Counted from the stretch's first letter, positions 19,068-27,520 are shown. The stretch is 64,000 bases of DNA from JAUMBM01 sp964645715 (GCA_964645715.1 CAZYAO010000018.1:5898-69897); one strand, 5' to 3'. Made by a program: numbers and translations. Notes: generated from the sequence alone by a model not told the origin.

Positions 19068-19883
19068 TCACCCATGGGCATCAAAAGCCAGCCTTGCGGC
19101 CGGCTCTGTTGCCTGACTGCAAAAATCCCCCGCCAGGTACTTAAAATGGGCGGCAACGCCTATCATGCCGGCGTTGTCGGTGCTGTAGGCAAAAGCAGGT
19201 ATGTAGGTGCGCCAGCCTTGCTGTGCACCCAGCGCAATAAATTGTTGGCGCAGTCCAGTGTTGGCCGAAACTCCGCCGGCAATAGCAATCTCCCGAATGC
19301 CTGTAAGCAATGCCGCCTGCTGGAGCTTGTGGAGCAGGATGCTCACGATGCGCTGCTGAATGGAGGCACAAAGATGCGGAAGTTCCCTTTCTACAAAGGC
19401 AGGATCCGTTTTTTGCTGTTTTTCGATAAAATAGCGGAAGGAAGTCTTGAGGCCACTGAAGCTGAAGTCCAGCCCGTCGAGCTGGGGTTCCGGAAAATGA
19501 TAACGCACCTCGCCCTGCCTGGCCAGCCGGTCAATATGGGGACCCGCAGGGTAGGGTAGACCCATAAGCTTGCCGGTTTTGTCAAAAGCCTCGCCGGCCG
19601 CATCGTCCAGTGTNNNNNNNNNNNNNNNNNNNNNNNNNNNNNNNNNNNNNNNNNNNNNNNNNNNNNNNNNNNNNNNNNNNNNNNNNNNNNNNNNNNNNNN
19701 NNNNNNNNNNNNNATGTTGGTAAGGTGTGCCCGCGAGGCGTGCTCGGGTACCACTCCCCCGTACTGCTGATGGACTTCCTGACTGGCAACAACATTGCTC
19801 AATACCTGCCCGTCCCGGACGACAGCCACGGAGGTATCGTCACAGGAAGATTCAATCGCTAAGATATTTATATTGACTGACAT
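19068..19883 (-). CDS. tsaD: tRNA N6-adenosine threonylcarbamoyltransferase (middle missing in gap)
   Basis: TsaD transfers threonylcarbamoyl to A37 of ANN-decoding tRNAs, working with TsaB and TsaE. The N-terminus (LAIESSCDDTSVAVV, GGVVPEHASRAH) and the C-terminal half (DDAAGEAFDKTGKLMGLPYP, DFSFSGLKTSF, IAGGVSANTGLR, YSTDNAGMI) are clear. Gap 19614-19713 removes the middle, including the HxxxH metal-binding segment. The visible 237 residues against a usual ~335 suggest that roughly 300 bases are missing, not 100. The frame match across the Ns is accidental. Confidence 0.93.
   Translation of the reverse strand: MSVNINILAIESSCDDTSVAVVRDGQVLSNVVASQEVHQQYGGVVPEHASRAHLTNXXXXXXXXXXXXXXXXXXXXXXXXXXXXXXXXXXTLDDAAGEAFDKTGKLMGLPYPAGPHIDRLARQGEVRYHFPEPQLDGLDFSFSGLKTSFRYFIEKQQKTDPAFVERELPHLCASIQQRIVSILLHKLQQAALLTGIREIAIAGGVSANTGLRQQFIALGAQQGWRTYIPAFAYSTDNAGMIGVAAHFKYLAGDFCSQATEPAARLAFDAHG
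19614..19713. other. Scaffold gap inside tsaD (100 N)
   Basis: A run of exactly 100 Ns without flanking duplication. Conserved TsaD residues are missing here, so real sequence is absent. Confidence 0.95.
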
Positions 19884-19894
19884 CAGAATTGTAT

Positions 19895-19994
19895 TATTTT
19901 TGTGCCACCATTAAGTCAACCACCAAAATACAGTTTTTTTGCATCTTACCTCCATAGAGGCAATATTGCAAAAAGGTATATGAAAAAAAAACTG
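19895..19994 (+). promoter_or_regulatory. Candidate promoter and structured leader before the 196-residue membrane protein
   Basis: TATTTTTG at 19895-19902 fits TAnnTTTG, with ATTG 19 bases upstream. The leader to the ATG at 20110 would be about 200 bases and holds nested inverted repeats: TTTTTGCA 19936-19943 with TGCAAAAA 19967-19974, inner CCTC 19049-type arm at 19949-19952 with GAGG 19957-19960, and outer CAGTTTTTTT 19931-19940 with AAAAAAACTG 19985-19994. It may be an attenuator-like element; no known riboswitch was recognised. Confidence 0.35.
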
Positions 19995-20109
19995 CCGCAA
20001 AAGTAAAGGTATGTGGCAGACTTTTCACATATTCGCCACCACATTTTGGGGAGCTCAATGGCTGCCTTGATGTACGCGCAAATTTTTTTATTTATTAAAC
20101 AAACCGGAA

Positions 20110-20700
20110 ATGAGACTGGGTTTAAATATCATTCTCCTGCTGATCGCTGCCGCGCTGACTTACCTTTTGTATGACAGCATTAAAGATCCCATTGCGTTCA
20201 ACGAAGAGCGACAAATTCGTGAGCTGGCAGTGCAGGAACGCCTGAAGGAAATCCGCAAGTGCCAGGAGTTGTTCCGCGATATCACCGGTAAGTTTGCGCA
20301 CAATTTCGATACGCTTCGGGATGTGCTTACCTACGACAGCTTCGCTATCATCGCTGTCATTGGTGATCCCGATGATCCCAACTTTACGGGCGAAATCACG
20401 TATGATACTACCTATAAGCGGGCCATCGATTCAATTTCTAATCTGGGGCTGTCTGCCAGTCTGGACTCGCTTCGCTATGTTCCTTATGGCAACGGGGCTA
20501 TCTTCGATATCCGTGCGGAGTTGATCGACTATCAGAATACAGAAGTGCCTGTTGTGGAGGTTGGTGCTCGCCGTAAGGTGTTTATGGGCGAAAAGTACTC
20601 CAGCAAGTCCTACGCTCGCTATGACCAAAAATATGATCCTGAGAAGCCGCTCAAGTTTGGCAACATGGGAGCACCAAATTTGTCGGGTAATTGGGAGTAA
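20110..20700 (+). CDS. Conserved Bacteroidota membrane-anchored protein of unknown function
   Basis: A 196-residue protein with a single N-terminal membrane segment (GLNIILLLIAAALTYLLY) and a hydrophilic, probably periplasmic domain. The KCQELFRDITGKFAHNFDTL stretch and the position just before DUF3822 and rsmD are familiar from other Bacteroidota genomes, but I know of no function. The end overlaps the next gene by 10 bases, so the three genes probably form one transcript. Confidence 0.8.
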   Translation: MRLGLNIILLLIAAALTYLLYDSIKDPIAFNEERQIRELAVQERLKEIRKCQELFRDITGKFAHNFDTLRDVLTYDSFAIIAVIGDPDDPNFTGEITYDTTYKRAIDSISNLGLSASLDSLRYVPYGNGAIFDIRAELIDYQNTEVPVVEVGARRKVFMGEKYSSKSYARYDQKYDPEKPLKFGNMGAPNLSGNWE

Positions 20701-21509
20701 GACGCATAGACGTTGAGGAAGCCCTCAGCCCTTCTCAATTGGCTTCCTCTGCTGCAGCGCTGTCGGTATTCAATGGTACCGACAGCGCTGCTTATGCTAT
20801 TTTCGATGATGCCGGTAAGCCCTTGGTTTTTCGTGCGTTCGATTTCATGCCACACACGCACTGGATAGACCGCGATGGCTACAGCCACCTTCCTTTTCGC
20901 CGGGTACACTTTGCCTGGTGTGGGCAGCAGTCGGTTTTGGTGCCGGCTCGCTTGTTCGATCCTTCCCGCCCGGCTTTGTATTTGCAGCAGATTACACAGT
21001 TGTCGGCAGACAGCGAGGTGCTCAGCGAGCCTGTTTCCGGGCTGGATGCCTACTTGGTTTTTGCGCTCCCGCAGTCGATTGCATCTCATTGGTCTCAGCG
21101 ATATCCGCATTGGCGATACTGGCATATTCTTAGTGTGCTGCTGCCGCCGTTGCATCGGCATGCGCAGCAGGTGCAGGAAGAGGTAATGCACGCTTTCTTT
21201 CAGGGCAGCAGCCTGCGTGTCTTCGTGTGGCGCGATGGCCGCCTTTTGTTGTCCAATGTATTTACCTGTCCCACAACCAAGGATTTTCTCTATTTCTGCC
21301 TGCTGGCCATTGAGTTGTCGGGCTGTAATCTTACTCAGGTCAAGGTCTTCCTGCTGGGAGAGCTCACACAGGAGGGGGATATATACACGCTTTTGCGCAG
21401 GTATATCGGTCAGTTGGCGTTCATGCCTGCAGAGGAAGGAACCAAGCCATTGGGAGATCTGCCTGCACATGGCTACTTGGCACACAGCTGGTTGTCGCGA
21501 CAGCCCTAA
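20691..21509 (+). CDS. DUF3822 family protein
   Basis: A 272-residue protein of the Bacteroidota-specific DUF3822 family, which is predicted to have an actin-like fold and nearly always sits beside rsmD. The frame opens immediately after an in-frame TAA, so the start used here is TTG at 20691, overlapping the upstream gene by 10 bases. A later start cannot be excluded. Features include YAIFDDAGKPLVFRAFDF and a C-terminal domain with LTQVKVFLLGELTQEGDIY. Function unknown; a role near ribosome assembly is only suggested by neighbours. Confidence 0.8.
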   Translation: MGVRRIDVEEALSPSQLASSAAALSVFNGTDSAAYAIFDDAGKPLVFRAFDFMPHTHWIDRDGYSHLPFRRVHFAWCGQQSVLVPARLFDPSRPALYLQQITQLSADSEVLSEPVSGLDAYLVFALPQSIASHWSQRYPHWRYWHILSVLLPPLHRHAQQVQEEVMHAFFQGSSLRVFVWRDGRLLLSNVFTCPTTKDFLYFCLLAIELSGCNLTQVKVFLLGELTQEGDIYTLLRRYIGQLAFMPAEEGTKPLGDLPAHGYLAHSWLSRQP

Positions 21510-21528
21510 TTTTTTCTAACTACGCATC

Positions 21529-21876
21529 ATGAGAATCATAGGGGGTACCTTTAAAGGCCGGCGATTTAATCCGCCGGCAGACAACTGGCCCACNNNNNNN
21601 NNNNNNNNNNNNNNNNNNNNNNNNNNNNNNNNNNNNNNNNNNNNNNNNNNNNNNNNNNNNNNNNNNNNNNNNNNNNNNNNNNNNNNNNNNNNNCCGCCTT
21701 ACCCACTGCCGAACATTCCGGAGATTCCGGATGTCATTCTGAAGAAAAAACTGCTGAAGCCCGGTGGCTGGCTGGTGCTGGAGCACAATCCGCAGCACGA
21801 TTTTAAGGATCATCCTAATCTGTTGCAGGTGCGCAATTACGGAAAAACTATTTTTAGTATATTTACCACAACCTGA
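21529..21876 (+). CDS. rsmD: 16S rRNA (guanine(966)-N(2))-methyltransferase, middle missing in gap
   Basis: RsmD methylates G966 of 16S rRNA using SAM. The conserved N-terminus MRIIGGTFKGRRF and the C-terminal part after the gap are visible. The latter begins PPYPLP, the tail of the DPPY catalytic motif, and continues LLKPGGWLVLEHNP. The SAM-binding motif and most of the fold lie in the gap 21594-21693. The visible 81 residues against a usual ~180 suggest about 300 missing bases. DUF3822-rsmD is the standard gene pair. Confidence 0.9.
   Translation: MRIIGGTFKGRRFNPPADNWPXXXXXXXXXXXXXXXXXXXXXXXXXXXXXXXXXXPPYPLPNIPEIPDVILKKKLLKPGGWLVLEHNPQHDFKDHPNLLQVRNYGKTIFSIFTTT
21594..21693. other. Scaffold gap inside rsmD (100 N)
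   Basis: Exactly 100 Ns without flanking duplication. The core of RsmD is absent, so real sequence is missing and the length is arbitrary. Confidence 0.95.
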
Positions 21877-21971
21877 GGCGTTTGGTGACGAGGCTTAATT
21901 CCTGTGCTTTTTACCCACCCCCACCCGCAAGCGATCAATGAGCTGCTTGCTGGCGGGGCAAATGTTCCGCT

Positions 21972-22421
21972 ATGAAAAACTTACCCGCTATTCTTTGGGC
22001 GCTGCTGTGCCTGACTGCTACCAACCAGTTGATGGCGCAGCAGGCTATGTTTGTTGGCAGGTGGGAGGGGAAGCTTACACAAAATGAGGGCGGATACAGG
22101 CAGGAGTATAGCTTTATGTTGCAGGTAGAGTCACAGGGAAGTAGTCTCCAAGGAACTTCTTTCGTGCGTGTCGAAGAAATTTTTGCCGAAATGGACTGGG
22201 TCGGTTTTGTAGCTGACGGCAATGTTCTCCACATTAAAGAAGAGCGACTTCGCAGGGCCAATAAACCGAGGGAGCTGGAGTGGTGCTATAAGTCTTCGCA
22301 GCTCAAGCTCATACGCAGGTCCGATGCGCTGTATCTCGAGGGGCCTTGGCAAGGTACCTCGGAGACGGGGGTGTGTATCCCCGGCTGGATTGTTATCCGC
22401 AAGCAAATTCCTAAGGCCTGA
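21972..22421 (+). CDS. Small secreted protein of unknown function
   Basis: A 149-residue protein with a cleavable signal peptide (LPAILWALLCLTATNQLMAQ, cleavage after AQ). The mature part, of about 125 residues, has alternating strands (FVGRWEGKLTQNEGGYRQEY, LQGTSFVRVEE) as in lipocalin-like or other small beta-barrels. No family was recognised. Its last 11 bases overlap the convergent dehydrogenase gene. Confidence 0.7.
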   Translation: MKNLPAILWALLCLTATNQLMAQQAMFVGRWEGKLTQNEGGYRQEYSFMLQVESQGSSLQGTSFVRVEEIFAEMDWVGFVADGNVLHIKEERLRRANKPRELEWCYKSSQLKLIRRSDALYLEGPWQGTSETGVCIPGWIVIRKQIPKA

Positions 22422-23388
22422 GGGCTGCTATCTTGGCGGCCAGCACGCGCGCATGCCCCGCTTCTGCTTCGTATGACCAGCCGGCGATGTGAGGCGTAAG
22501 CACTACCTGTGGGGAGGATAATAAGTATTGAAAAGGAGCCGGTAAGCTTGCGGGCTTGAGATGCACAAAGGACTGATCCTCATATTCAATGACATCCAGG
22601 GCGGCTCCTCTCACCTGACCGCTGGCCAGCCTGTCGGCCAGGGCAGCTGTCTCCAGCACCAGCCCTCTGGCGGTGTTGATCAGCCAAATTGGCTGCCGGA
22701 ATGCATCGAGAAAGGAACCATTGACAAAATAGTGATTGTCGGGCGTATAGGGAATGTGGATGCTGACAATCTCTGCCGCTGCCTGCAGTTGTTCCAGGCT
22801 TACCTCCTGTGCGTAAGCATCTCCGAAAGAAGTCTTGTAGCGGTCGTAGGCAATCACGCGGCAATCGAAACCCGCCAGGCGCCTTGCCAGTGCGCTGCCC
22901 ATATTGCCATAGCCGAGGATGCCTACCGTCTTTCCCTTGAGTTCATACCCCCGGTTGCCCGCACGTATCCATTCCCCCTGGCGCACCTGCCTGTCGGCCC
23001 GCGCCAGGTTGTTGAGCAGCATGAGCAACATTCCCACTGTATGCTCGGCAACCGTATCCCGGCTGCCTTCCGCCGATGTCAGCACCTGCACGCCTTTGGC
23101 GGCAGCATAGTCGAGATCTATGTGCTCGGTACCCACGCCGCTGCGTGCAACAAAACGCAGCCGCACTGCCTTGTCGAGCAGTTCGCGGTCGATCCGCAGT
23201 CGGCTGCGGATGACGATACCCTCGTAGTGGTGAATTTCCGAGAGGATCGCGTTTCGGTCGGCCTGCAGCCGGTCGTGGCAGCTGTAGCCCATGTCGCGCA
23301 GGGACTGCCAGAGGAGCTCCTCGGCAGGATCTATAAACATTACCCGACCCGGCCGGCTGGCCGGGGCTGTTGGCTCTGCAAGCTGCAT
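22411..23388 (-). CDS. D-isomer-specific 2-hydroxyacid dehydrogenase (SerA-like)
   Basis: A 325-residue NAD-dependent oxidoreductase of the D-2-hydroxyacid dehydrogenase family, the group of 3-phosphoglycerate and glycerate dehydrogenases. The NAD-binding loop is GILGYGNMGSALARRL. The catalytic triad is present: Arg in INTARG, Glu in ALDVIEYED and His in LTPHIAG. There is no C-terminal ACT domain, so it is not a long-form SerA. An alternative start 16 codons in (MFIDPAEE) is equally plausible. The substrate is not defined by sequence. Confidence 0.88.
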   Translation of the reverse strand: MQLAEPTAPASRPGRVMFIDPAEELLWQSLRDMGYSCHDRLQADRNAILSEIHHYEGIVIRSRLRIDRELLDKAVRLRFVARSGVGTEHIDLDYAAAKGVQVLTSAEGSRDTVAEHTVGMLLMLLNNLARADRQVRQGEWIRAGNRGYELKGKTVGILGYGNMGSALARRLAGFDCRVIAYDRYKTSFGDAYAQEVSLEQLQAAAEIVSIHIPYTPDNHYFVNGSFLDAFRQPIWLINTARGLVLETAALADRLASGQVRGAALDVIEYEDQSFVHLKPASLPAPFQYLLSSPQVVLTPHIAGWSYEAEAGHARVLAAKIAALRP

Positions 23389-23403
23389 GTTTTCTTTTTT
23401 TAT

Positions 23404-23443
23404 AAAAAAGCTGCCGCAGGCCCGTTGCTGCGGCAGCTTTTTT
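23404..23443 (-). terminator. Rho-independent terminator after the TonB receptor gene
   Basis: A 15-16 bp stem (23404-23419 with 23428-23443, core GCTGCCGCA) with A and T runs outside, directly behind the leftward TonB receptor gene. It should separate that transcript from the dehydrogenase gene. Confidence 0.8.
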
Positions 23444-23445
23444 TC

Positions 23446-25986
23446 CTAAAACTCCATGCGCAACCGCAGGTTGATGCGGCGCGAAGTGAGATAATTGGGT
23501 ACAGCATATTGCTGGTTAAAAACAGTTTTGATCCAGGTGTTGCCCGCCTGGTTTTGTACCTGCATGAGGTTGAAGACTTCCAGACTCAGCCAGGTGGTGC
23601 GGGAAAAATCGAGCAGGTGATTGGGTTTCGCACCGGGGCGCAGGGCATCCCAAAGCAGGAAACTGAAGCCGATGTCGATGCGGTGGTAGGGAGAAAAACG
23701 GTAGGGATTGCGGTAGATCAGGTTGTTGTCGAGTAGTCCGAAGGGCAGACCCGTGCCCACGGTCAGGTTGACGTGCGTCTTGAAGCGGTCATTGTTGCGC
23801 AGGTAGTCCTGAAAAAAGACACTCAGCTGCATGAGGCGGTCGCTGGGGCGGGGCACATCGGCTACGGGCGTACCTTCGGTACTTCCCCGCTCGCGCACAA
23901 AATGCTGTACGCCTGTGAGCCGCTCGCGCGTGCGGAGCAGGCTTAGGTTGATCCAGCTTTCGGCACCCGGCACAAACTCGCCGTTGAGGCGCATGTCGAT
24001 GCCCGTGGCGTAGCCTGCAGCATCGTTCTGGCCGCTGTACTGGATGCGCACGTTTTCAATCTCGTAGCTGATGAGATCCCAAAGTGCTTTGTAGTAGGCT
24101 TCGGTGATAAACCGGAATTTTTTGGGGTTGTTTTTACCCATGTAGAAGTCGAGCGTCATGCCTCCCACGAGGTGGAACGACTTCTGTGCCCGCACATCCG
24201 TATTGACGAGTCCGTCGGGTGCGCGCAGCTCCCGGTAGAAAGGCGGCTGGTAGTAGTAGCCGGCTGCGAGCCGGTAGCTGAGGTCGCGCTTGCCGGCCAG
24301 CGGCTTGTAGAGCAGCTGTGCACGGGGTGCTATGAGGAGCTCCTGGTTGAGGCTCCAATAGGAGGCGCGTAGTCCGGCGGAGAGGCGCAGCTCGCCTTTG
24401 TCGTCCTGCCGCCAGGTATAGGTGTCCTGTACGCTGGCCGACAGTCGCGCCGAAGACAGCTGGTTGCGGGTCTTAAGGACGCTGTAGAGCAGCACTTGGG
24501 AGGTGTCGTAGGGCAGGCTGTAGCCAGCCGAATCGAGCCGCTCCCATTCGTTGAGGTAGTCGTTGATGTCTTCGTACTGGCCTTTGACGTTCCACTGCAG
24601 GAAGTGACTGCTGCTGCGCCGGCTGTCGTCGCTGTCGGTCTGAAATTCGATGGCCCCCTTGTGCTCGGCATTGTATACGCGGATGTCGAGGAAGTTGCGC
24701 ACATACTGTTGCTGCTTACCTGTGCCCAGTTCCGACAACACATCGCCGAAGTTATCGCTGCCGAGGTTGTTGTCAATCTGTCGCAGGCTGTAGCGGCCTG
24801 CAATATCAATGCGTTCGTTTTCATCACTGCGAAAGGCTGACAGCATGAATTTGAGGAACATGGGATTGCGCGAGCGGTCGGGCAGGTAGGTCAGCGACAG
24901 GCCGCCCATCTGGGTGGTAAAATCGTCAAGTTCCTGTCCCTCGAAGACGCTGAAAAGCTGCAGTGCAAAATTGATGAGTCCGAAGCCGGTCGTCCGTTGG
25001 TTGGGCCTGAACTGGTACACACTGCGGTTGTGGTTGGCCAGCAGTCCCAGCTGCCAGTTCGGATTGAGGTCGTAAGTTATATAGGCTTGTATATCAGAGA
25101 AATTGGGCAGGTACTCGCCGGTGACGTCCAGACTGCCCAGCAGGTAGCGATTGGTCTTGTAGCGGGCACCCAGCAGGTAGCGCAGCCGTCGGTAGCTGTC
25201 TTTGCCGGGTTTGAAGCTGCCTTCGATGTGTGCAGAGCCCCCCAGAAAACTTAGGCCGACACTCGCGCGCAGACTATCGGGGCGCTTATATTTGATGTCC
25301 AGTACGCTCGACAGCTTGTCGCCATAGCGCGCCTCAAAGCCGCCGGAAGAAAAGAGGAGCGACTGCATCAGGTCGATGTTGGGAAAAGATAGTCCCTCCT
25401 GCTGCCCCGCCCGTACGAGCTGCGGCCGGTAGATCTCAAAATCATTGACATACACCAGGTTTTCGTCGTAGTTGCCACCCCGCACATTGTACTGAGAGGT
25501 AAGCTCTCCGCCGGAGCCACTGCTTACCCCCAATGCCAGGTGGGGGAGGGCACTCTCGAGGTTGCCGGTGGTGCTGGGCAACAGTTTGAGCTGGTTGACA
25601 TCTTCGCGCAGCAGTCCGCTGTCATCGATTTTACTCTCACGGACAATAACCTCCACCTCACTGTCGGCATTGGCCAGCGCAACGTCAATCTGTCGGCTCG
25701 TACGCGCCGGCATAGGCGCCACGGTTGTACGTGTATCCTTATAACCAATGCGCGAGAAGACAATTTCTACGGACTTTTCGGCAGGAATAAATAACTGGTA
25801 GCGACCGTTGGCGGCCGTCTCAACAGCTGTGTTGGTACCTAATATATATATGGTGACCAGCTCTACAGGCTGCCCGCTGATAGCATCCGTCACCAAGCCT
25901 GTGATGGTTGCCCGCTCGCCCGCCGCCTGGGCATACAGTCCCCCTGTTGTCAGCAGGCAGCAGATGAGCCACAGTAATGTTCGCAT
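23446..25986 (-). CDS. TonB-dependent receptor with carboxypeptidase-like N-terminal domain
   Basis: An outer-membrane receptor of 846 residues. I start it at the ATG at 25986, which gives a clean signal peptide (MRTLLWLICCLLTTGGLYAQ); an ATG 24 codons upstream adds unsupported sequence. A carboxypeptidase regulatory-like domain (ITGLVTDAISGQPVELVTIY) precedes the plug, which includes TSQYNVRGGNYDENLVYVND. The rest is a 22-strand-type barrel ending in LRMEF. It should take up a ligand with TonB energy, but no substrate can be assigned. It follows rpe by 95 bases on the same strand. Confidence 0.9.
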   Translation of the reverse strand: MRTLLWLICCLLTTGGLYAQAAGERATITGLVTDAISGQPVELVTIYILGTNTAVETAANGRYQLFIPAEKSVEIVFSRIGYKDTRTTVAPMPARTSRQIDVALANADSEVEVIVRESKIDDSGLLREDVNQLKLLPSTTGNLESALPHLALGVSSGSGGELTSQYNVRGGNYDENLVYVNDFEIYRPQLVRAGQQEGLSFPNIDLMQSLLFSSGGFEARYGDKLSSVLDIKYKRPDSLRASVGLSFLGGSAHIEGSFKPGKDSYRRLRYLLGARYKTNRYLLGSLDVTGEYLPNFSDIQAYITYDLNPNWQLGLLANHNRSVYQFRPNQRTTGFGLINFALQLFSVFEGQELDDFTTQMGGLSLTYLPDRSRNPMFLKFMLSAFRSDENERIDIAGRYSLRQIDNNLGSDNFGDVLSELGTGKQQQYVRNFLDIRVYNAEHKGAIEFQTDSDDSRRSSSHFLQWNVKGQYEDINDYLNEWERLDSAGYSLPYDTSQVLLYSVLKTRNQLSSARLSASVQDTYTWRQDDKGELRLSAGLRASYWSLNQELLIAPRAQLLYKPLAGKRDLSYRLAAGYYYQPPFYRELRAPDGLVNTDVRAQKSFHLVGGMTLDFYMGKNNPKKFRFITEAYYKALWDLISYEIENVRIQYSGQNDAAGYATGIDMRLNGEFVPGAESWINLSLLRTRERLTGVQHFVRERGSTEGTPVADVPRPSDRLMQLSVFFQDYLRNNDRFKTHVNLTVGTGLPFGLLDNNLIYRNPYRFSPYHRIDIGFSFLLWDALRPGAKPNHLLDFSRTTWLSLEVFNLMQVQNQAGNTWIKTVFNQQYAVPNYLTSRRINLRLRMEF

Positions 25987-26081
25987 AATAAGAGTTTGAA
26001 CAAGTGAAAAAGCCGGAAAAAACCAACCAACTGCAGCGCTTCCGTGTGAGCGATGCAATGCTTCCGGGCAACAGCGACCGT

Positions 26082-26759
26082 CTACAATGGCTGCCGGAAT
26101 TCCTCGCCAACAGATTTAAGCAGGCGAATAGCCTCGGCCGGATCAGCCGCACCAAACACACTGTTGCCTGCTACCAGTACATCGGCACCAGCCTTCAGAA
26201 TTTCCTGCGCATTTTGCAGCCCCACCCCACCGTCTACTTCAATCAGGGCCGATGAGTTGTGTACGTCTATCAGTTCGCGCAGTTTTCGAATCCGGGGGAT
26301 GCTCTGGTAGATAAATTTCTGACCGCCAAAACCGGGATTAACCGACATGACCACCACCAGATCCAAATCTTCGATGATGTCTTCCAGGCATTGAACCGGT
26401 GTATGCGGATTGATGGCCACCCCTGCCTGGGCACCCGTCTCTTTGATCTGCTGGATTACCCGGTGAAGATGCGGGCAGGCCTCATAATGCACACTGATGA
26501 TGTCGGCACCCGCTTTGCGGAAACCCTCGATGTAGCGTTCTGGTTTTTCTATCATCAGGTGCACATCCAGGGGTTTGCGCGCCAGCTTGCCTATCGCCTC
26601 TACCACCATCATCCCGAAGGTGAGGTTGGGTACAAAATGCCCGTCCATTACGTCAAGGTGCAGCCAGTCGGCAGCTGTCGTATTGAGCATTTCGACCTCT
26701 TCCGCCAGCCGCGTAAAATCAGCGGCCAACAGGGACGGGGCTATCAAATGTTTTTTCAT
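26082..26759 (-). CDS. rpe: Ribulose-phosphate 3-epimerase
   Basis: A 225-residue TIM-barrel enzyme that interconverts D-ribulose 5-phosphate and D-xylulose 5-phosphate in the pentose phosphate pathway. Length and motifs are standard: IAPSLLAADF, WLHLDVMDGHFVPNLTFG with catalytic Asp, LDVHLMIEKPE with metal-binding His, SVNPGFGGQKF and IEVDGGV with the second catalytic Asp. It has its own promoter candidate and may share a transcript with the TonB receptor gene behind it. Confidence 0.96.
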   Translation of the reverse strand: MKKHLIAPSLLAADFTRLAEEVEMLNTTAADWLHLDVMDGHFVPNLTFGMMVVEAIGKLARKPLDVHLMIEKPERYIEGFRKAGADIISVHYEACPHLHRVIQQIKETGAQAGVAINPHTPVQCLEDIIEDLDLVVVMSVNPGFGGQKFIYQSIPRIRKLRELIDVHNSSALIEVDGGVGLQNAQEILKAGADVLVAGNSVFGAADPAEAIRLLKSVGEEFRQPL

Positions 26760-26806
26760 CTTAGTAAATTGTCATATATTTGCCGCTCTTACTCGGTGTG
26801 CTGTCG

Positions 26807-26939
26807 TTGGCGGGTCCAACAGCTGGCACAAAAGTAGGAAGAAGGCTGTCTCCAAATGCTTTTTGGGGCTTTGGATGCCAAAAAGTATCCAGAAATAGTG
26901 CCCGATGCTTTGGCGGGCCCAACAGCCGGGACAAAAATA
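26807..26939. repeat. Pair of 30-bp imperfect direct repeats
   Basis: Bases 26807-26836 and 26910-26939 match at 26 of 30 positions. Both carry TTGGCGGG-CCAACAGC and end in CAAAARTA, which on the minus strand is a TAnnTTTG promoter element. The left copy is the likely rpe promoter; the right copy follows the small-RNA terminator. Confidence 0.7.
26829..26856 (-). promoter_or_regulatory. Candidate promoter of rpe
   Basis: On the minus strand TTTG (26856-26853) is followed after 16 bases by TACTTTTG (26836-26829), a good match to the Bacteroidota -33/-7 pattern, about 70 bases before the rpe start codon. Confidence 0.5.
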
Positions 26940-26942
26940 AAA

Positions 26943-26969
26943 AAACCGGTTGGTAACGCCAACCGGTTT
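26943..26969 (-). terminator. Rho-independent terminator of the candidate 6S RNA
   Basis: Stem 26943-26953 / 26959-26969 (11 bp, CCAACCGG core, loop of five) is followed on the minus strand by a U run. It ends a leftward transcript with no ORF upstream, supporting a non-coding RNA. Confidence 0.75.
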
Positions 26970-26983
26970 GAAAAGAGCTTTGA

Positions 26984-27096
26984 GAGGCTATCTACATACC
27001 AAATCAGAACATCCTTTGATGCCCATAATTAAATTTTCATAAGATCACATTTCGCAATCATTCGTGGGATTATGCAAGACTTCATAACAGCCTCGA
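26984..27096 (-). ncRNA. ssrS: Candidate 6S RNA (6S-Flavo type)
   Basis: A leftward transcript of about 110 bases (up to ~155 with terminator) without an ORF. Its ends pair as a closing stem: GAGGCTGT (27094-27087) with ATAGCCTC (26991-26984), eight pairs including one G-U. The inner region can fold into an irregular long hairpin (CATAA..CAC with GTG..TTATG). A promoter fit lies just upstream: ATTG 27129-27126, 17 bases, then TAGTTTTT 27108-27101, so transcription would begin at the closing stem. Rod-like shape, size, terminator and absence of coding fit the Bacteroidota 6S RNA, which binds RNA polymerase holoenzyme. Identity is an inference from structure and recalled consensus, not a covariance search. 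Confidence 0.55.
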
Positions 27097-27100
27097 ATAA

Positions 27101-27129
27101 AAAAACTAGTCGTCGGTTTTCAGTACAAT
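27101..27129 (-). promoter_or_regulatory. Candidate promoter of the 6S-like RNA
   Basis: On the minus strand ATTG (27129-27126), 17 bases, then TAGTTTTT (27108-27101), one base off the TAnnTTTG consensus. The expected start point coincides with the first base of the predicted closing stem. Confidence 0.45.
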
Positions 27130-27482
27130 GAGATTATGAACTATTATTGACCAGAGGTCATCATCGCATCAGCTTCTTTCAACTGACAATACAAAGGTCG
27201 CTTTCCAAAATTGATAAACTAAGTACATTTTGTAGCTTGGCTGGATATTGTAGATGTTAGTTGTGTTTTTTAAACATTTGTTTTTCAGTTAAATAAAGTT
27301 AAAGATAGTTCTGAAAACTGTATTCTGTGTTTTCAAACTGTACCTGCTGTCCAATTTTTTTTCTCTTTTTTTTATGAAAAACCTGCCTTTTTCTTGAAAA
27401 AAGCCACCACTTCCCGGGCGGTTTTTTTTCAAAAAGCCACCCTGCCGCCTGCGCTCGGCAGGGGCGGGCATTTTTTTTGTAA
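27130..27482. other. AT-rich intergenic stretch without recognised gene
   Basis: About 350 bases upstream of the small RNA, markedly AT-rich. From 27390 the sequence has A/T runs and GC-rich half-palindromes resembling degenerate terminators. Short frames here are low-complexity and not credible proteins. Confidence 0.5.
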
Positions 27483-27520
27483 AAAAAAGCCGTGCCCGCA
27501 GCTGCGAGCATGGCTTTTTT
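27483..27520 (-). terminator. Rho-independent terminator behind the MobA-like gene
   Basis: A long stem (27483-27495 with 27508-27520, one G-U pair, plus an inner CGCAG/CTGCG palindrome) followed on the minus strand by a U run, about 20 bases after the gene's stop. Confidence 0.75.

Noticed and set aside
22561..23736. 391-codon rightward frame across the dehydrogenase gene
   Set aside because: It crosses a terminator and two genes on the other strand and has no recognisable domain.
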